The notes: generated by a model not told the origin, from the letters alone. DNA of 47,648 nucleotides from Rhodospirillaceae bacterium (GCA_018666155.1 JABJAH010000048.1:1-47648); one strand, 5' to 3'; counted from the stretch's first letter, positions 17,404 through 26,286 are shown. A program made the numbers and translations.

Positions 17404-18876
17404 ATGACCCAGGACGCCGCTGATCTGACAACGCATCTCGGCCGCTTTAAAGGGCGGCGTCTGGTCTGCATTGGCGATGTCATGGTTGATCGCTTTATCT
17501 ACGGCGACGTCCGTCGCATTTCGCCTGAGGCACCGGTCCCTGTGGTGCGCATTACCAATGAATCATCACAACTCGGTGGTGCCGGTAACGTTGCTCGGAA
17601 TGCGTCAGCCTTGGGTGTTTCGGTTGCGTTTTTCTCTGTCATTGGCTCGGATCGCGCAGGGCGTGAAGTCACGGGTCTCCTGAGTGAACTTGAGACAATC
17701 GAACCTTTTCTTCGCGTCAATGCGGATCGGGAAACAACCATTAAGAACCGGTTTTTTTCAACCAATGGTCACCATCTTTTGCGCGCCGATCGCGAGACAG
17801 CCACGCCTCTGACGGCCGCCGATGAAGCGGATTTAGCCAAGGCGTTAACCCGCGAAATTGCGTCAGCGGATGCGGTGCTTCTGTCTGACTACGGCAAAGG
17901 TGTTGTCACAGAGTCCTTTGCCAGAATCGCGATCGATGCTGCTAAAGAAGCCGGAAAGCCGGTCGTTGTTGATCCCAAGGGCACAGATTTTACGCTTTAT
18001 TCCGGCGCCACGGTCGTGACTCCGAACCGGGCCGAGCTGGCTCTCGCAGCTGGACAGGCGGTTGAGACCGATGATGATCTAGTTGCCGCCGCTCAAGCGC
18101 TACTTGCGTCGGCTAATCTCGGCGCCGTTCTGGTAACCCGCTCCGCCGAAGGTATGACTTTGGTCCAAAAGGACGGTCAAGTTGACCACCTCAACGCGGA
18201 AAGCCATGAGGTTGCGGATGTCACCGGTGCCGGCGATACGGTTGTTGCGACCCTTGGCACCGCGCTTGCTGGGGGTGTTGGACTTCTAGATAGCGCGCGT
18301 CTTGCCAATGCTGCGGCCGGTCTCGTTGTCAGGCGTCGCGGTACAGCCGTGGTGTCTGCCCGTGAATTAGCAGCGGCCCTGCTCCGTCGTGATTTAACCG
18401 CTGCGGAAGCGAAGGTGACGGATGCGACGACAGCCTCAGCACGCGCTTCTCTCTGGCGTTCAGAAGGTAACGTTATCGGCTTCACCAATGGTTGCTTCGA
18501 CCTTCTTCATCCCGGCCACGTTTCCTTGCTCGGTCAGGCGAAGTCTGCTTGCGACAAGTTAATCGTCGGCTTGAATTCCGATGTCTCCGTAGGCCGTCTC
18601 AAAGGCCCGGGTCGTCCCGTGCAATCGGAAACGTCCCGAGCAACAGTCCTAGCCTCTATGGAGAGTGTTGATCTAGTTGTTGTCTTTGCCGAAGACACAC
18701 CACTTGAGTTAATCGAAACCCTTCGGCCCGACATTCTTGTCAAAGGCGCCGACTATGCCAAGACAGATATTGTCGGCGCAGACATTGTCGAAGCCTACGG
18801 CGGCAAAATTATCCGCGCTGATTTGGTTGACTCTGTCTCGACAACAGCGACAATTGCTTCGCTCAAGGAGGGTTAA
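17404..18876 (+). CDS. hldE: bifunctional heptose-7-phosphate kinase / heptose-1-phosphate adenylyltransferase
   Basis: The 490-residue product fuses two domains. Residues ~1-330 are a PfkB/ribokinase-type kinase with 'GDVMVDRFIYGDVRRISPEA', 'LGGAGNVARNASALG' and the anion-hole 'DVTGAGDTVVATLG'. Residues ~350-490 are a nucleotidyltransferase with 'TNGCFDLLHPGHVSLL' (HxGH), 'LIVGLNSDVSVGRLKG' and a final 'STTATIASLKEG'. Together they phosphorylate heptose-7-phosphate and transfer AMP to heptose-1-phosphate in the route to ADP-heptose for LPS inner core. Both domains look intact and the length matches the fused family. The heptose isomerase, phosphatase and epimerase genes are not in the window. 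Confidence 0.95.
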   Translation: MTQDAADLTTHLGRFKGRRLVCIGDVMVDRFIYGDVRRISPEAPVPVVRITNESSQLGGAGNVARNASALGVSVAFFSVIGSDRAGREVTGLLSELETIEPFLRVNADRETTIKNRFFSTNGHHLLRADRETATPLTAADEADLAKALTREIASADAVLLSDYGKGVVTESFARIAIDAAKEAGKPVVVDPKGTDFTLYSGATVVTPNRAELALAAGQAVETDDDLVAAAQALLASANLGAVLVTRSAEGMTLVQKDGQVDHLNAESHEVADVTGAGDTVVATLGTALAGGVGLLDSARLANAAAGLVVRRRGTAVVSARELAAALLRRDLTAAEAKVTDATTASARASLWRSEGNVIGFTNGCFDLLHPGHVSLLGQAKSACDKLIVGLNSDVSVGRLKGPGRPVQSETSRATVLASMESVDLVVVFAEDTPLELIETLRPDILVKGADYAKTDIVGADIVEAYGGKIIRADLVDSVSTTATIASLKEG

Positions 18877-18878
18877 TT

Positions 18879-19274
18879 ATGTACCGCACAGCTATTATGA
18901 TCACGCTCGCAACTGCCTTGTCGGGGTGCGGAGCCGTGGGAGAATTTTTTCCAGACTTTAACTCCTCGGGCGGCAACACCGGTTCATCCATGGTGATGGA
19001 TCGGGGGTCCTCAGGTATGAGCAACGGAAGTTCAATCCGGCCGGAAACATTGGTCAGCTGTCGCGGCCATGTCTTGGTTCCGGCGATGGGCATGACCTTT
19101 ATCCCTTACGGTCGTCCGGCACCGAGCAACGGGCAGTTCCTTCGCGAGGAAAGCCTCACGCCGCCTTATCGCGTGTTGCCACCAGGCGCGGCCGCAACAA
19201 TGGACAATGTCCCATCTCGGCTAAACGTTGATGTCGATCGTGACAACCGGATCGTCAACCTGCGCTGCGGCTGA
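18879..19274 (+). CDS. lipoprotein with I78-type peptidase-inhibitor C-terminus
   Basis: The product has 131 residues. GGAGGG lies six bases before the ATG, two bases after the hldE stop, so it is probably in the same operon. The lipobox 'TALSGC' near residue 17 predicts acylation. A Gly/Ser-rich spacer follows (to ~residue 55). The last ~25 residues, 'SRLNVDVDRDNRIVNLRCG', match the C-terminal signature of peptidase inhibitor family I78 (RLN-x-D-x-I-x-LRCG), with a Cys upstream at 'LVSCRG' that could pair with the final Cys. Family members inhibit serine proteases such as elastase. Whether this one does, or is a structural envelope protein, is open. Confidence 0.68.
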   Translation: MYRTAIMITLATALSGCGAVGEFFPDFNSSGGNTGSSMVMDRGSSGMSNGSSIRPETLVSCRGHVLVPAMGMTFIPYGRPAPSNGQFLREESLTPPYRVLPPGAAATMDNVPSRLNVDVDRDNRIVNLRCG

Positions 19275-19298
19275 TTTTTAAAGACAGACTTCTATCCT

Positions 19299-19775
19299 CT
19301 AGACTCTGGGGTCGGTGATCGCCATCAGGCGCTGACCCGCGCCATGAGCGAAGCGCAAGGTTAGGGCCTTGCGTCGGCCTGGATGTAGCCGATGCCTAAC
19401 GGCCGGCCGAACTACCGTTGTTGTGTGGCGATCTGCGACCAGAATCCCGCAGGTCTCCGGTAAAATATTTAACGGAAAGTGTTCGGGTACCGCAAAAGAG
19501 AACCCGTCACAGTAGGGCACATAATCGAGCCATTTATCATCGGCCCGAAAATCAGCCACGGTGCTTTTTACTTCGACCATGACAATGGTGCCGTTCGGCG
19601 CCAATCCAGCGACATCGGCTCGCCGTCCGTTGCCCAATTTGAATTCTGTGAGGGCGGCATAACCCATTTCACCCAACCACCGGCATACGCCGCGGGTCAC
19701 CCCAGCGGTGATAGCTGCCGCATCGGTGTAGCGTAAAGACTGGGATTTGCGTCGGACGAGAGGCGTGTTCATCAT
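19299..19775 (-). CDS. mmcB: MmcB family DNA-repair protein
   Basis: The product has 158 residues; AAGGGGAAC precedes the tandem ATGs at 19775 and 19772, so upstream open frame is excluded. The core is a restriction-endonuclease-like fold: 'LTEFKLGNGRRADVAGLAPN' and 'IVMVEVKSTVADFRADDKW' give D...E-x-K, followed by 'YVPYCDGFSFAVPEHFPL' and 'CGILVADR', all characteristic of MmcB. In Caulobacter MmcB is linked to mutagenic repair with the ImuA/ImuB/DnaE2 set under LexA control. It converges on the I78-type lipoprotein gene. No clear LexA box was found upstream. Confidence 0.88.
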   Translation of the reverse strand: MMNTPLVRRKSQSLRYTDAAAITAGVTRGVCRWLGEMGYAALTEFKLGNGRRADVAGLAPNGTIVMVEVKSTVADFRADDKWLDYVPYCDGFSFAVPEHFPLNILPETCGILVADRHTTTVVRPAVRHRLHPGRRKALTLRFAHGAGQRLMAITDPRV

Positions 19776-19900
19776 ATGTTCCCCTTGGGGGGACTTTAGG
19801 CGTGGGTCCGGCCACAAACAAGGGAAACGCTATAATTTCAGCCAATTTTTCATTTGGTCGGGACTGCCACGCAATGATCATTCGCAGTGTTTTCCAGGGT

Positions 19901-19995
19901 GTATGGGCTCGTTTGTAATTTTGTGGTGCATGGGCTTGTTCCTCCAAACACACATGCATGGGCTCGATGCGTGGAACGAACGGTGCATGGGCTCG
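19901..19995. repeat. four phased 11-bp direct repeats (GCATGGGCTCG) upstream of panD
   Basis: The unit occurs at 19901 (GTATGGGCTCG), 19928 (GCATGGGCTTG), 19956 and 19985 (both GCATGGGCTCG). Start-to-start distances are 27, 28 and 29 bases. They occupy the 356-base non-coding gap between mmcB (start 19775) and panD (start 20132), 137 bases before the panD start. Codon structure does not explain them. Iterated protein-binding sites, or decayed copies of a small element, are both possible. Nothing else was recognised in the gap. Confidence 0.6.
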
Positions 19996-20131
19996 AGCCT
20001 CGCAAAACCGATATATCTTTTACGCCTAGGGTCGATTTCAGCGTTTTTCAGGCCTATGCCCTATGCCTTGCCCTAGCCGGGAAAAGGTTTATGGTGCGCC
20101 GCGTTTGACGCTCCAAAGAAGGACTTCAGCT

Positions 20132-20674
20132 GTGGTTAGAGTGTTGCGTGCCAAGCTGCATGGTATTCGAGTAACAGGAGCCGACCTGCATTATCACGGG
20201 TCGATTACGCTCGATCCTGAGCATTGCGCTAAGGCCGGATTGCACCCAACGGAATTTGTTGATGTCTGGAATAAGAACTCAGGCGCACGGCTGACCACCT
20301 ATGTGATTTATGGTGAGCCTGGGTCCCGTTGTTGCATTCTCAACGGTGCGGCAGCCCGGACCTGCCAACAGGGCGATGAACTTATTCTCGCGGCCAGCTG
20401 TGACATGGAACCTGCAGAGCTCTACGATCATCATCCTCGCATCCTGACATTCACGCCAGGCAACGAAATTGACCAAGTGCTGCAATACGACGTCTTTAAG
20501 AGCGAAGCGTTCGAGCACGATTTCCGCATCACAGACCTAAGTGCGACTGAACAGCCGGCTAGCGTTCACAATTATGCCAACGTCGATCATCGAGCCATTC
20601 GTGCCGACCTGGAGGCCCAAGGCTGGGCCCGGCAAGATATCGATGCCTTTATTGCTAAGCATCTCACCCGATAA
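20132..20674 (+). CDS. panD: aspartate 1-decarboxylase with C-terminal extension
   Basis: The product has 180 residues from GTG 20132, which has AAGAAGGA eight bases upstream; upstream open frame to 20063 lacks PanD sequence. The pyruvoyl-enzyme precursor signature is clear: Lys8, 'ADLHYHGSITLD' with the self-cleavage Gly23-Ser24, 'DVWNKNSGARLTTYVI' with Arg53 and Tyr57, and 'LNGAAARTCQQGDELI'. It decarboxylates aspartate to beta-alanine for pantothenate and CoA. Ordinary PanD ends near residue 125; here about 55 further residues follow ('FKSEAFEHDFRIT' to 'ARQDIDAFIAKHLTR'), probably helical and of unknown use. No panB/panC gene is near. Confidence 0.87.
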   Translation: MVRVLRAKLHGIRVTGADLHYHGSITLDPEHCAKAGLHPTEFVDVWNKNSGARLTTYVIYGEPGSRCCILNGAAARTCQQGDELILAASCDMEPAELYDHHPRILTFTPGNEIDQVLQYDVFKSEAFEHDFRITDLSATEQPASVHNYANVDHRAIRADLEAQGWARQDIDAFIAKHLTR

Positions 20675-20744
20675 CTGAACAAAGCCACCTGACGAGACAG
20701 CTTCGACGTTGCTTGAAGTGGTGCGTGCGCCGTACTCTATCTTT

Positions 20745-21338
20745 ATGAACGATACGCCGACCGACCTTCCGTCCTTACAGTTACCGCTGAAAACGCGTCG
20801 CCTCACCATTCGGGAGTACACCGATGATGATTGGTCGATAGTTTACGCCTATGTCAAAGATGAAGCGTTTTGGAAATATCAGGCTGGTGAAACGCCAACC
20901 GAGGAAAAGGTCAAAGCCCTAATTCAGTGGGCCGTGCGGGAACAAAAGATCGCCCCGCGCATCAACTATTACCTCGCCGTAACGGAAACAAAATCAGGGA
21001 ACGTTATCGGCGAGGCCGTCATCAAAGTGGCACCGCCAGGGCATGGCCAGGGTGAAATCGGTTTCGGTATCGTGCCGTCCCTGTGGCGCAAAGGGTACGC
21101 CACAGAAGTCGCGCGCGCTTTGATAGATGTCGGATTCACGACCCTTAAGCTCAATCGTATCGCGGCTCAATGCGCGCCCGAAAACAAAGCGAGCATTCGC
21201 GTCATGCAGAAGCTGGGCATGGCCCGCGAAGGTCTGTTGCGCGAGCATTACCGTGCGGGTGGAAAGTACTGGTCGAGCGTGATTTATGCGTTGCTCGCCC
21301 GCGAGCATGAGAAAATAAAGACGAACACCAGTCGGTAG
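20745..21338 (+). CDS. GNAT acetyltransferase, RimJ/RimL-like
   Basis: The product has 197 residues from ATG 20745. The frame is open to a TTG at 20709, but that part shows no family match; no good ribosome-binding site is visible for either. The GNAT fold is seen as 'LKTRRLTIREYTDDDW', 'GEAVIKVAPPGHGQGEIGFG', the acetyl-CoA loop 'SLWRKGYATEVARALIDVGF' (R-x-x-G-x-A) and 'CAPENKASIRVMQKLGM' with 'EGLLREHYRAGGKYWSSVIY', the RimJ/RimL pattern. Such enzymes N-acetylate ribosomal proteins or small molecules; the substrate here is unknown. It converges on the flavin oxidoreductase gene. Confidence 0.83.
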   Translation: MNDTPTDLPSLQLPLKTRRLTIREYTDDDWSIVYAYVKDEAFWKYQAGETPTEEKVKALIQWAVREQKIAPRINYYLAVTETKSGNVIGEAVIKVAPPGHGQGEIGFGIVPSLWRKGYATEVARALIDVGFTTLKLNRIAAQCAPENKASIRVMQKLGMAREGLLREHYRAGGKYWSSVIYALLAREHEKIKTNTSR

Positions 21339-21372
21339 GCGTTTCTCTGTTCTATAGTTCGTCTGTTGTCTC

Positions 21373-22770
21373 TTACATCCCTGTCTTGATGCGATCGACC
21401 AACTGCTTAACGGTTGGAATAAAGCCGTCTTTGTACCAAGGGTCTTGAGAAAACCGATAGGCATTGTGCCCGGCAAACATTAGTTCCTCATCAACAGCGC
21501 CGTCATGGACGATGTTCTGCAATGTTTTCTGGATGCAGAATGATCGGGGGTCTGCCTTGCGTCCGGTGTTGCCTTTTTCGTTTTCGGACCAGTTGGAAAA
21601 CTGACACGACGATAGACAGCCCATACAAGCAATTTGATCGGCCCGAATTTCTTCCGCTTTTTCGGGCGTCACATAAATCAGGGTCGAGTCCGGAGTCTTT
21701 AGCGTATCGGTGCGGCCTTCTGCGATCCAGCTCTCCGCCAACCCTTTGTCTTCTGCCGTGACGAAGACTTCTCGTTTCCGTGCGCCGACACCGAGGGGGG
21801 TGTCATGGGCACCCACTGGCTCGGGGGAGAAGGCGATTTGGTGGTTTGATCGTGCGACCAATTCATCAATGAAATTATTTTTAACGGCGGATGAGTAAAA
21901 TCCGGTGGGGCTAAATTTGTGCAACAACACATCACCGGGATCAAGCGTCAGCAGACGCTTTTTCCACTGGTCTGAGATCTCACTCTCTGCCGTCAAAAGT
22001 GGCCGAGTGCCGAACTGAAAGCATACCGGGCCAACCTCTGGGTTATCGAGCCAGTGATCCCACTCACTGAGCCACCAAACCCCACCGGCCATCACAATTG
22101 GTACGTCATGGAGCCCGGCTTCATTCATAACCGAGCGCAGGGCAACGACACGGGGATAGGGATCTTCAGGGACCTTTGGATCTTCCGAGTTCGACAAACC
22201 GTTGTGTCCGCCCGCAAGCCACGGGTCTTCATAGACGACACCGCCGAGATAATCAGAGCACTTGTGATAAGCCCTCTTCCACAAAGCGCGGAATGCCCGC
22301 GCCGAGGAAATGATAGGGTAGTAGTAGATGCCGTACTGTGTTGCGAGCTCGGCAAGGCGATAGGGCATGCCCGCGCCGCAAGTGACGCCGTGCACCATGT
22401 CGCGACATTTTTCCATAATGCCGTGGAGCACACGTTCTGCCCCACCCATTTCCCAGAGAATATTGACGTGCAGTCGGCCTTCGCCGTTGCGTGTTTCGTG
22501 CGCGATTCGTGCTTGAGCGATCCCGCCATCAATGGCGTATTGCACCAGCTCTTCGTGCCGATCTTTGCGAGTCCGGCCGCTATAGGTTTGCGGCAGGATG
22601 GTACCATCGTCCTTGAACGAGTCCGCGTTGACTCCTGAAAAGGTGCCGACACCGCCAGCGCCAGCCCAGGCGCCAGAGCTCATACCAGTGGACACTGCTA
22701 CACCCTTGCCGCCCTCGATCAGAGGTAAGGCTTCTCGGCCGGAAATCATAAATGGGTTGAGTGTTTTCAC
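21373..22770 (-). CDS. nitronate monooxygenase-like FMN TIM-barrel protein with C-terminal CX2CX3C motif
   Basis: The product has 465 residues. The N-terminal ~350 form an NMO/2-nitropropane dioxygenase-type FMN barrel: 'SSGAWAGAGGVGTFSG', 'VTCGAGMP', 'VMAGGVWWLSEWDHW' and 'VCFQFGTRPLLT'. Members oxidise alkyl nitronates or act as reductases or lipid-synthesis modules. Unlike the usual ~320-350-residue enzymes, this one continues with a cysteine-rich tail: C382-X2-C385-X3-C389 and then C412 ('ACMGCLSSC' ... 'SFCIQKTL'). This resembles the 4Fe-4S motif of OYE-type flavoenzymes such as dienoyl-CoA reductase, so an electron input to FMN is possible. The barrel call is firm; the cluster is inferred. 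Confidence 0.82.
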   Translation of the reverse strand: MKTLNPFMISGREALPLIEGGKGVAVSTGMSSGAWAGAGGVGTFSGVNADSFKDDGTILPQTYSGRTRKDRHEELVQYAIDGGIAQARIAHETRNGEGRLHVNILWEMGGAERVLHGIMEKCRDMVHGVTCGAGMPYRLAELATQYGIYYYPIISSARAFRALWKRAYHKCSDYLGGVVYEDPWLAGGHNGLSNSEDPKVPEDPYPRVVALRSVMNEAGLHDVPIVMAGGVWWLSEWDHWLDNPEVGPVCFQFGTRPLLTAESEISDQWKKRLLTLDPGDVLLHKFSPTGFYSSAVKNNFIDELVARSNHQIAFSPEPVGAHDTPLGVGARKREVFVTAEDKGLAESWIAEGRTDTLKTPDSTLIYVTPEKAEEIRADQIACMGCLSSCQFSNWSENEKGNTGRKADPRSFCIQKTLQNIVHDGAVDEELMFAGHNAYRFSQDPWYKDGFIPTVKQLVDRIKTGM

Positions 22771-22852
22771 GCGGTTTCCTCTCGCTTGAACCGGTTTACG
22801 TTATGTCCGGCCCCTGCCGCTATCGTCATAAAAATATAATGGTTTCTGTCCG

Positions 22853-23602
22853 TTAAACCAAATCGCGTTTCGCCAGGGCGGATCTCAGCTCCTGTGGAAC
22901 ATCGGTACACAGGCTGTTGACGCCCCATTGCAGTAATCTATTTGCTTGGTCACCGTCATTTACAGTCCACGCCATCACGTCTAATCCGGCTGCAACCAAT
23001 GATGCAGCTTGATCACCCGTCAGACGGGCTGCATTCGGGCAGGCCATCGTAGCGCCCAGCGTTTCTATTGCTTCAGTCCAATCATCGGGCAAAAGGTCGA
23101 AACACAATCCGCGCGGCCACTCGGGCATCGCTTCCTTGGCAGCGGCTAAGGCCACTCTCGAAAAACTGGTTATGACCGGTGGTTGCATGTCACTCGGCCA
23201 ACACTCTTGCGCAACGGCGAGGGCGATATGAGCCGTTTCAACTTCGCGGCCTGGGTCCGGCTTAAGCTCGATGTCGGCTCCTAGACCGAGCACCTCGAGA
23301 AGATCTATCGTTTCTTCCAGGGTTGGAACAACCTCACCGGAGAATGACCGGTCAAACCAGCTGCCGGCATCGAGTCCGCTGATGGCTTCCAGCGTGCTTT
23401 CCGCGAGGAGGCCTGTCCCATTGGTGGTGCGCTCCAGGCTGGTGTCGTGAATAACCACGGGTCTGGCGTCGTAGGTCAATGCGACGTCAAACTCAACGGC
23501 TTCTGCGCCGGCCTCAGCGGCGGCCCGAAAAGACGCCAGAGTATTCTCTGGCGCCAATTGGGGCGCGCCACGATGACCAACAATGCGAGGCAGCAGGCTC
23601 AT
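22853..23602 (-). CDS. ugpQ: glycerophosphodiester phosphodiesterase
   Basis: The product has 249 residues with no signal peptide, so it is cytoplasmic and of UgpQ type. It begins with the catalytic 'VGHRGAPQLAPENTLASF' and continues with 'EFDVALTYDARPVVIHDTSL' (metal-binding Glu-x-Asp and the acid-base His), then 'ADIELKPDPG' and 'VMAWTVNDGDQANRL'. It hydrolyses deacylated phospholipids to glycerol-3-phosphate and an alcohol. It starts 37 bases after the pnp stop on the same strand, so it may be read through from pnp. Confidence 0.9.
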   Translation of the reverse strand: MSLLPRIVGHRGAPQLAPENTLASFRAAAEAGAEAVEFDVALTYDARPVVIHDTSLERTTNGTGLLAESTLEAISGLDAGSWFDRSFSGEVVPTLEETIDLLEVLGLGADIELKPDPGREVETAHIALAVAQECWPSDMQPPVITSFSRVALAAAKEAMPEWPRGLCFDLLPDDWTEAIETLGATMACPNAARLTGDQAASLVAAGLDVMAWTVNDGDQANRLLQWGVNSLCTDVPQELRSALAKRDLV

Positions 23603-23628
23603 GCGTGCGTTCGCGCTTACGCTATTTC

Positions 23629-23652
23629 TGCAGAGCGCTCTAGCTCTCTGCA
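23629..23652 (-). other. hairpin spanning the pnp stop codon
   Basis: TGCAGAG (23629-23635) pairs with CTCTGCA (23646-23652) around a 10-base loop holding the pnp TAG. No T-run follows on the minus strand, so it is not a standard intrinsic terminator. It may stabilise the pnp 3' end or serve as a processing site before the phosphodiesterase gene. Confidence 0.3.
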
Positions 23653-25778
23653 GCAGCGCCTTCTTTTTCTTTACCGTCGATGTCTTCGCCGGTTTCTTGA
23701 TCGACCCGCTTCATCGACAGCTTGACCTTGCCGCGATCGTCGACGGCGAGGCACTTCACTTTGACGGTGTCGCCTTCGTTGACGACGTCCGACACTTTCT
23801 CAACACGCCGCGGGGCGAGTTCTGAAATGTGGACAAGACCATCGCGCTTACCGAGGAAGTTCACGAATGCACCGAAGTCCATCAACTTGACGACCTTACC
23901 GGTATAGATCACGCCGACTTCAGCTTCCGCAATGATGTCGCGGATACGACCCACCGCATCATCCGTGGCCGCTTGGTCCGAAGATGCAACTTTAACCGTA
24001 CCATCATCATCGATATCGATTTTACAGCCGGTCTCTTCCTGAATTTCACGGATGACCTTGCCGCCGGTGCCGATGATGTCGCGGATTTTATCCTTGGGCA
24101 CGGTCAGTGTGGTGATGCGCGGTGCATGACCTGAGACCTGTTCCCGAGATGAGGTGATCGCGTTGCTCATCTCACCAAGGATATGCAGGCGACCGCCTTT
24201 GGCCTGGTTTAGGGCGATTTCCATAATGTCTTTGGTGATGGACGTAATCTTGATGTCCATCTGCAAAGACGTGATGCCTTGATCCGTCCCGGCAACCTTG
24301 AAGTCCATATCACCAAGATGATCTTCGTCACCCAGGATGTCGGACAGCACGGCGAAGTCTTCACCTTCTTTAATCAGGCCCATCGCAATACCAGCGACCG
24401 GACGACCCAAAGGCACACCGGCATCCATCAAGGCTAAAGATGTGCCGCAAACGGTGGCCATGGACGATGACCCGTTGGATTCTGTGATTTCCGAAACCAC
24501 GCGCAGGGTATACGGAAAGGCATCCTTGGGCGGAAGCAGCGGGCGAATGGCGCGCCAAGCAAGTTTGCCGTGGCCGACTTCACGACGGCCAACACCGCCC
24601 ATGCGGCCCGTCTCGCCAACGGAGTACGGAGGGAAGTTGTAATGCAGCATAAAGCGCTCACGGAACTCGCCTTCAAGCGCGTCGATGATCTGCTCGTCAC
24701 GGCCAGTGCCGAGGGTTGCCGTCACCAAAGCTTGGGTTTCGCCACGGGTGAATAGTGCCGATCCATGAGCCCGCAATAGGACGCCAACTTCTGATTCGAT
24801 CTGACGGACATCAACGGTCGTGCGACCATCGATACGTTTGCCCGTTTTGAGAATGCTGCCACGGACGATGTCCTGCTCCATCTTTTTGAAGACTTTGCTC
24901 GCAACGGCAAGCTCAGCAGCATTGTCGCCCAGGCTCGCAACAGCTTTTTTCTTAGCGACAGACAAGGCTTCTTGCCGGTCTTGTTTGATCTGTAGTTGAT
25001 AAGCCGCTTCGATGTCGCCAGCGAAGGCGGCAAACTTTTCTTTAACCGTGACGAGTTCCGCCGGCGGCTCTGGAAGGTCAAAGGGCGCTTTGGCGCACAG
25101 CTCCGCCAGGCCGATAATGCCGTCGATGATCGCCTGCATTTGGTCGTGGCCGTAGTTGACGGCGCCAAGCATGATTTCTTCGGAGAGTTCGTTGGCTTGG
25201 CTTTCGACCATCAAGACGCCTTCACGGGTTCCGGCAAGAACCAGATCCAGATCAGCATCTTCAAGGTCACCCATCAGTGGGTTGAGCACGTAGTCGCCGT
25301 CTTTGTAGCCGACGCGGGCCGCGCCGATGGGACCGAGAAACGGAATGCCGGAAATAGTGAGAGCCGCCGAAGCGCCGATCATGGCAATGATGTCGGGGTC
25401 GTTTTCAAGGTCATGGGAGAGCACGGTGCAGACCACTTGGGTTTCATTGCGATAGCTCTCATGAAACAGGGGCCGCAGCGGCCGGTCGATCAACCGTGAG
25501 ACCAACGTTTCTTTTTCTGTTGGCCGGCCTTCGCGTTTAAAAAAGCCACCCGGAATTTTACCGGCGGCATATGTTTTTTCTTGGTAGTTAACCGTGAGTG
25601 GGAAAAAGTCGACACCAACCTTCGGTGAGCGTTGGCCGACGGCGGTGCACAGCACCGAAGTTTCTCCGTAAGTCGCGATCACAGCCCCATTGGCCTGGCG
25701 CGCTACTTTTCCGGTTTCGAGAACGAGTGTACGTCCGCCCCATTCGATTTCTTTGCGGTGCGTTGTAAACATAGACAT
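23640..25778 (-). CDS. pnp: polyribonucleotide nucleotidyltransferase (PNPase)
   Basis: The product has 712 residues from ATG 25778, placed after AAAAGGAAATCC; upstream open frame to 25841 is not part of the family. Two RNase PH-like domains are present: the first from '[13 protein letters not shown]' with '[12 protein letters not shown]'-type sequence, the second with '[17 protein letters not shown]' and '[19 protein letters not shown]' (catalytic Asp). A KH domain ('[12 protein letters not shown]') and an S1 domain ('[19 protein letters not shown]') complete it. PNPase degrades RNA 3'-5' phosphorolytically in the degradosome. It follows rpsO as in many bacteria; the 238-base gap carries a strong hairpin. 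Confidence 0.97.
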   Translation of the reverse strand: MSMFTTHRKEIEWGGRTLVLETGKVARQANGAVIATYGETSVLCTAVGQRSPKVGVDFFPLTVNYQEKTYAAGKIPGGFFKREGRPTEKETLVSRLIDRPLRPLFHESYRNETQVVCTVLSHDLENDPDIIAMIGASAALTISGIPFLGPIGAARVGYKDGDYVLNPLMGDLEDADLDLVLAGTREGVLMVESQANELSEEIMLGAVNYGHDQMQAIIDGIIGLAELCAKAPFDLPEPPAELVTVKEKFAAFAGDIEAAYQLQIKQDRQEALSVAKKKAVASLGDNAAELAVASKVFKKMEQDIVRGSILKTGKRIDGRTTVDVRQIESEVGVLLRAHGSALFTRGETQALVTATLGTGRDEQIIDALEGEFRERFMLHYNFPPYSVGETGRMGGVGRREVGHGKLAWRAIRPLLPPKDAFPYTLRVVSEITESNGSSSMATVCGTSLALMDAGVPLGRPVAGIAMGLIKEGEDFAVLSDILGDEDHLGDMDFKVAGTDQGITSLQMDIKITSITKDIMEIALNQAKGGRLHILGEMSNAITSSREQVSGHAPRITTLTVPKDKIRDIIGTGGKVIREIQEETGCKIDIDDDGTVKVASSDQAATDDAVGRIRDIIAEAEVGVIYTGKVVKLMDFGAFVNFLGKRDGLVHISELAPRRVEKVSDVVNEGDTVKVKCLAVDDRGKVKLSMKRVDQETGEDIDGKEKEGAAAES

Positions 25779-25926
25779 ATCAGGATTTCCTTTTCCTACA
25801 GGCTGGCACCAAATGTGCGAACCACTCTGTCTCCATGACAAGCGGTTATCAGCCCCCTACAGGCAGCGGTGTTCTAAATATTGATTAAGCCCGGCCGTCC
25901 GCTGCACGTTGGCAAACAGCGTCAAC

Positions 25927-25949
25927 CAGACCCGGCTCATCCGGGTCTG
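25927..25949 (-). promoter_or_regulatory. stem-loop in the rpsO-pnp leader
   Basis: CAGACCCGG (25927-25935) and CCGGGTCTG (25941-25949) form a perfect nine-pair stem with a five-base loop. It lies 67 bases after the rpsO stop and about 150 before pnp. No T-run follows on the minus strand. In E. coli a stem in this position is cut by RNase III, after which PNPase represses its own message; an equivalent role here is inferred from position only. Confidence 0.5.
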
Positions 25950-26016
25950 ACCGCTGGTTATTCCAACTCTGGCAGGCCAGTTCATTCGATTTTTCGGTTG
26001 GCGCGAACGCGACCGC

Positions 26017-26286
26017 TTAGCGCCTGAGTCCAAGGCGACCGATTAACGTTTCGTAGCGCTGTTGTGATTTCTTTTTGGCGTAGTCGAGCAAGCGTCGACG
26101 TTGACCAACCATCATTAGAAGGCCTCGGCGGGAGTGATTGTCTTTGCCGTGAGTCTTTAAATGATCTGTAAGATTTACAATGCGCTCAGTCAGAATAGCG
26201 ACTTGCACTTCCGGAGATCCGGTGTCGCCCTCTTTGGTGGCATATTCTTTAATAAGCTCTTGCTTACGTTCAGCGGTAATCGACAT
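26017..26286 (-). CDS. rpsO: 30S ribosomal protein S15
   Basis: The product has 89 residues, the exact family length. The signature '[20 protein letters not shown]' and '[20 protein letters not shown]' is intact, followed by '[20 protein letters not shown]' and 'GRLGLRR'. S15 binds the central domain of 16S rRNA early in small-subunit assembly. It lies 19 bases after truB and upstream of pnp, the standard order. AAGGAG lies a few bases before the ATG. Confidence 0.98.
   Translation of the reverse strand: MSITAERKQELIKEYATKEGDTGSPEVQVAILTERIVNLTDHLKTHGKDNHSRRGLLMMVGQRRRLLDYAKKKSQQRYETLIGRLGLRR

Noticed and set aside
19901..19995. Regular short repeats that could suggest a CRISPR array
   Set aside because: The unit is 11 bases, too short for a CRISPR repeat, the intervals vary and no cas gene is near.
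24996..25499. 167-residue plus-strand frame
   Set aside because: It is antisense to the conserved core of pnp and shows no recognisable domain.
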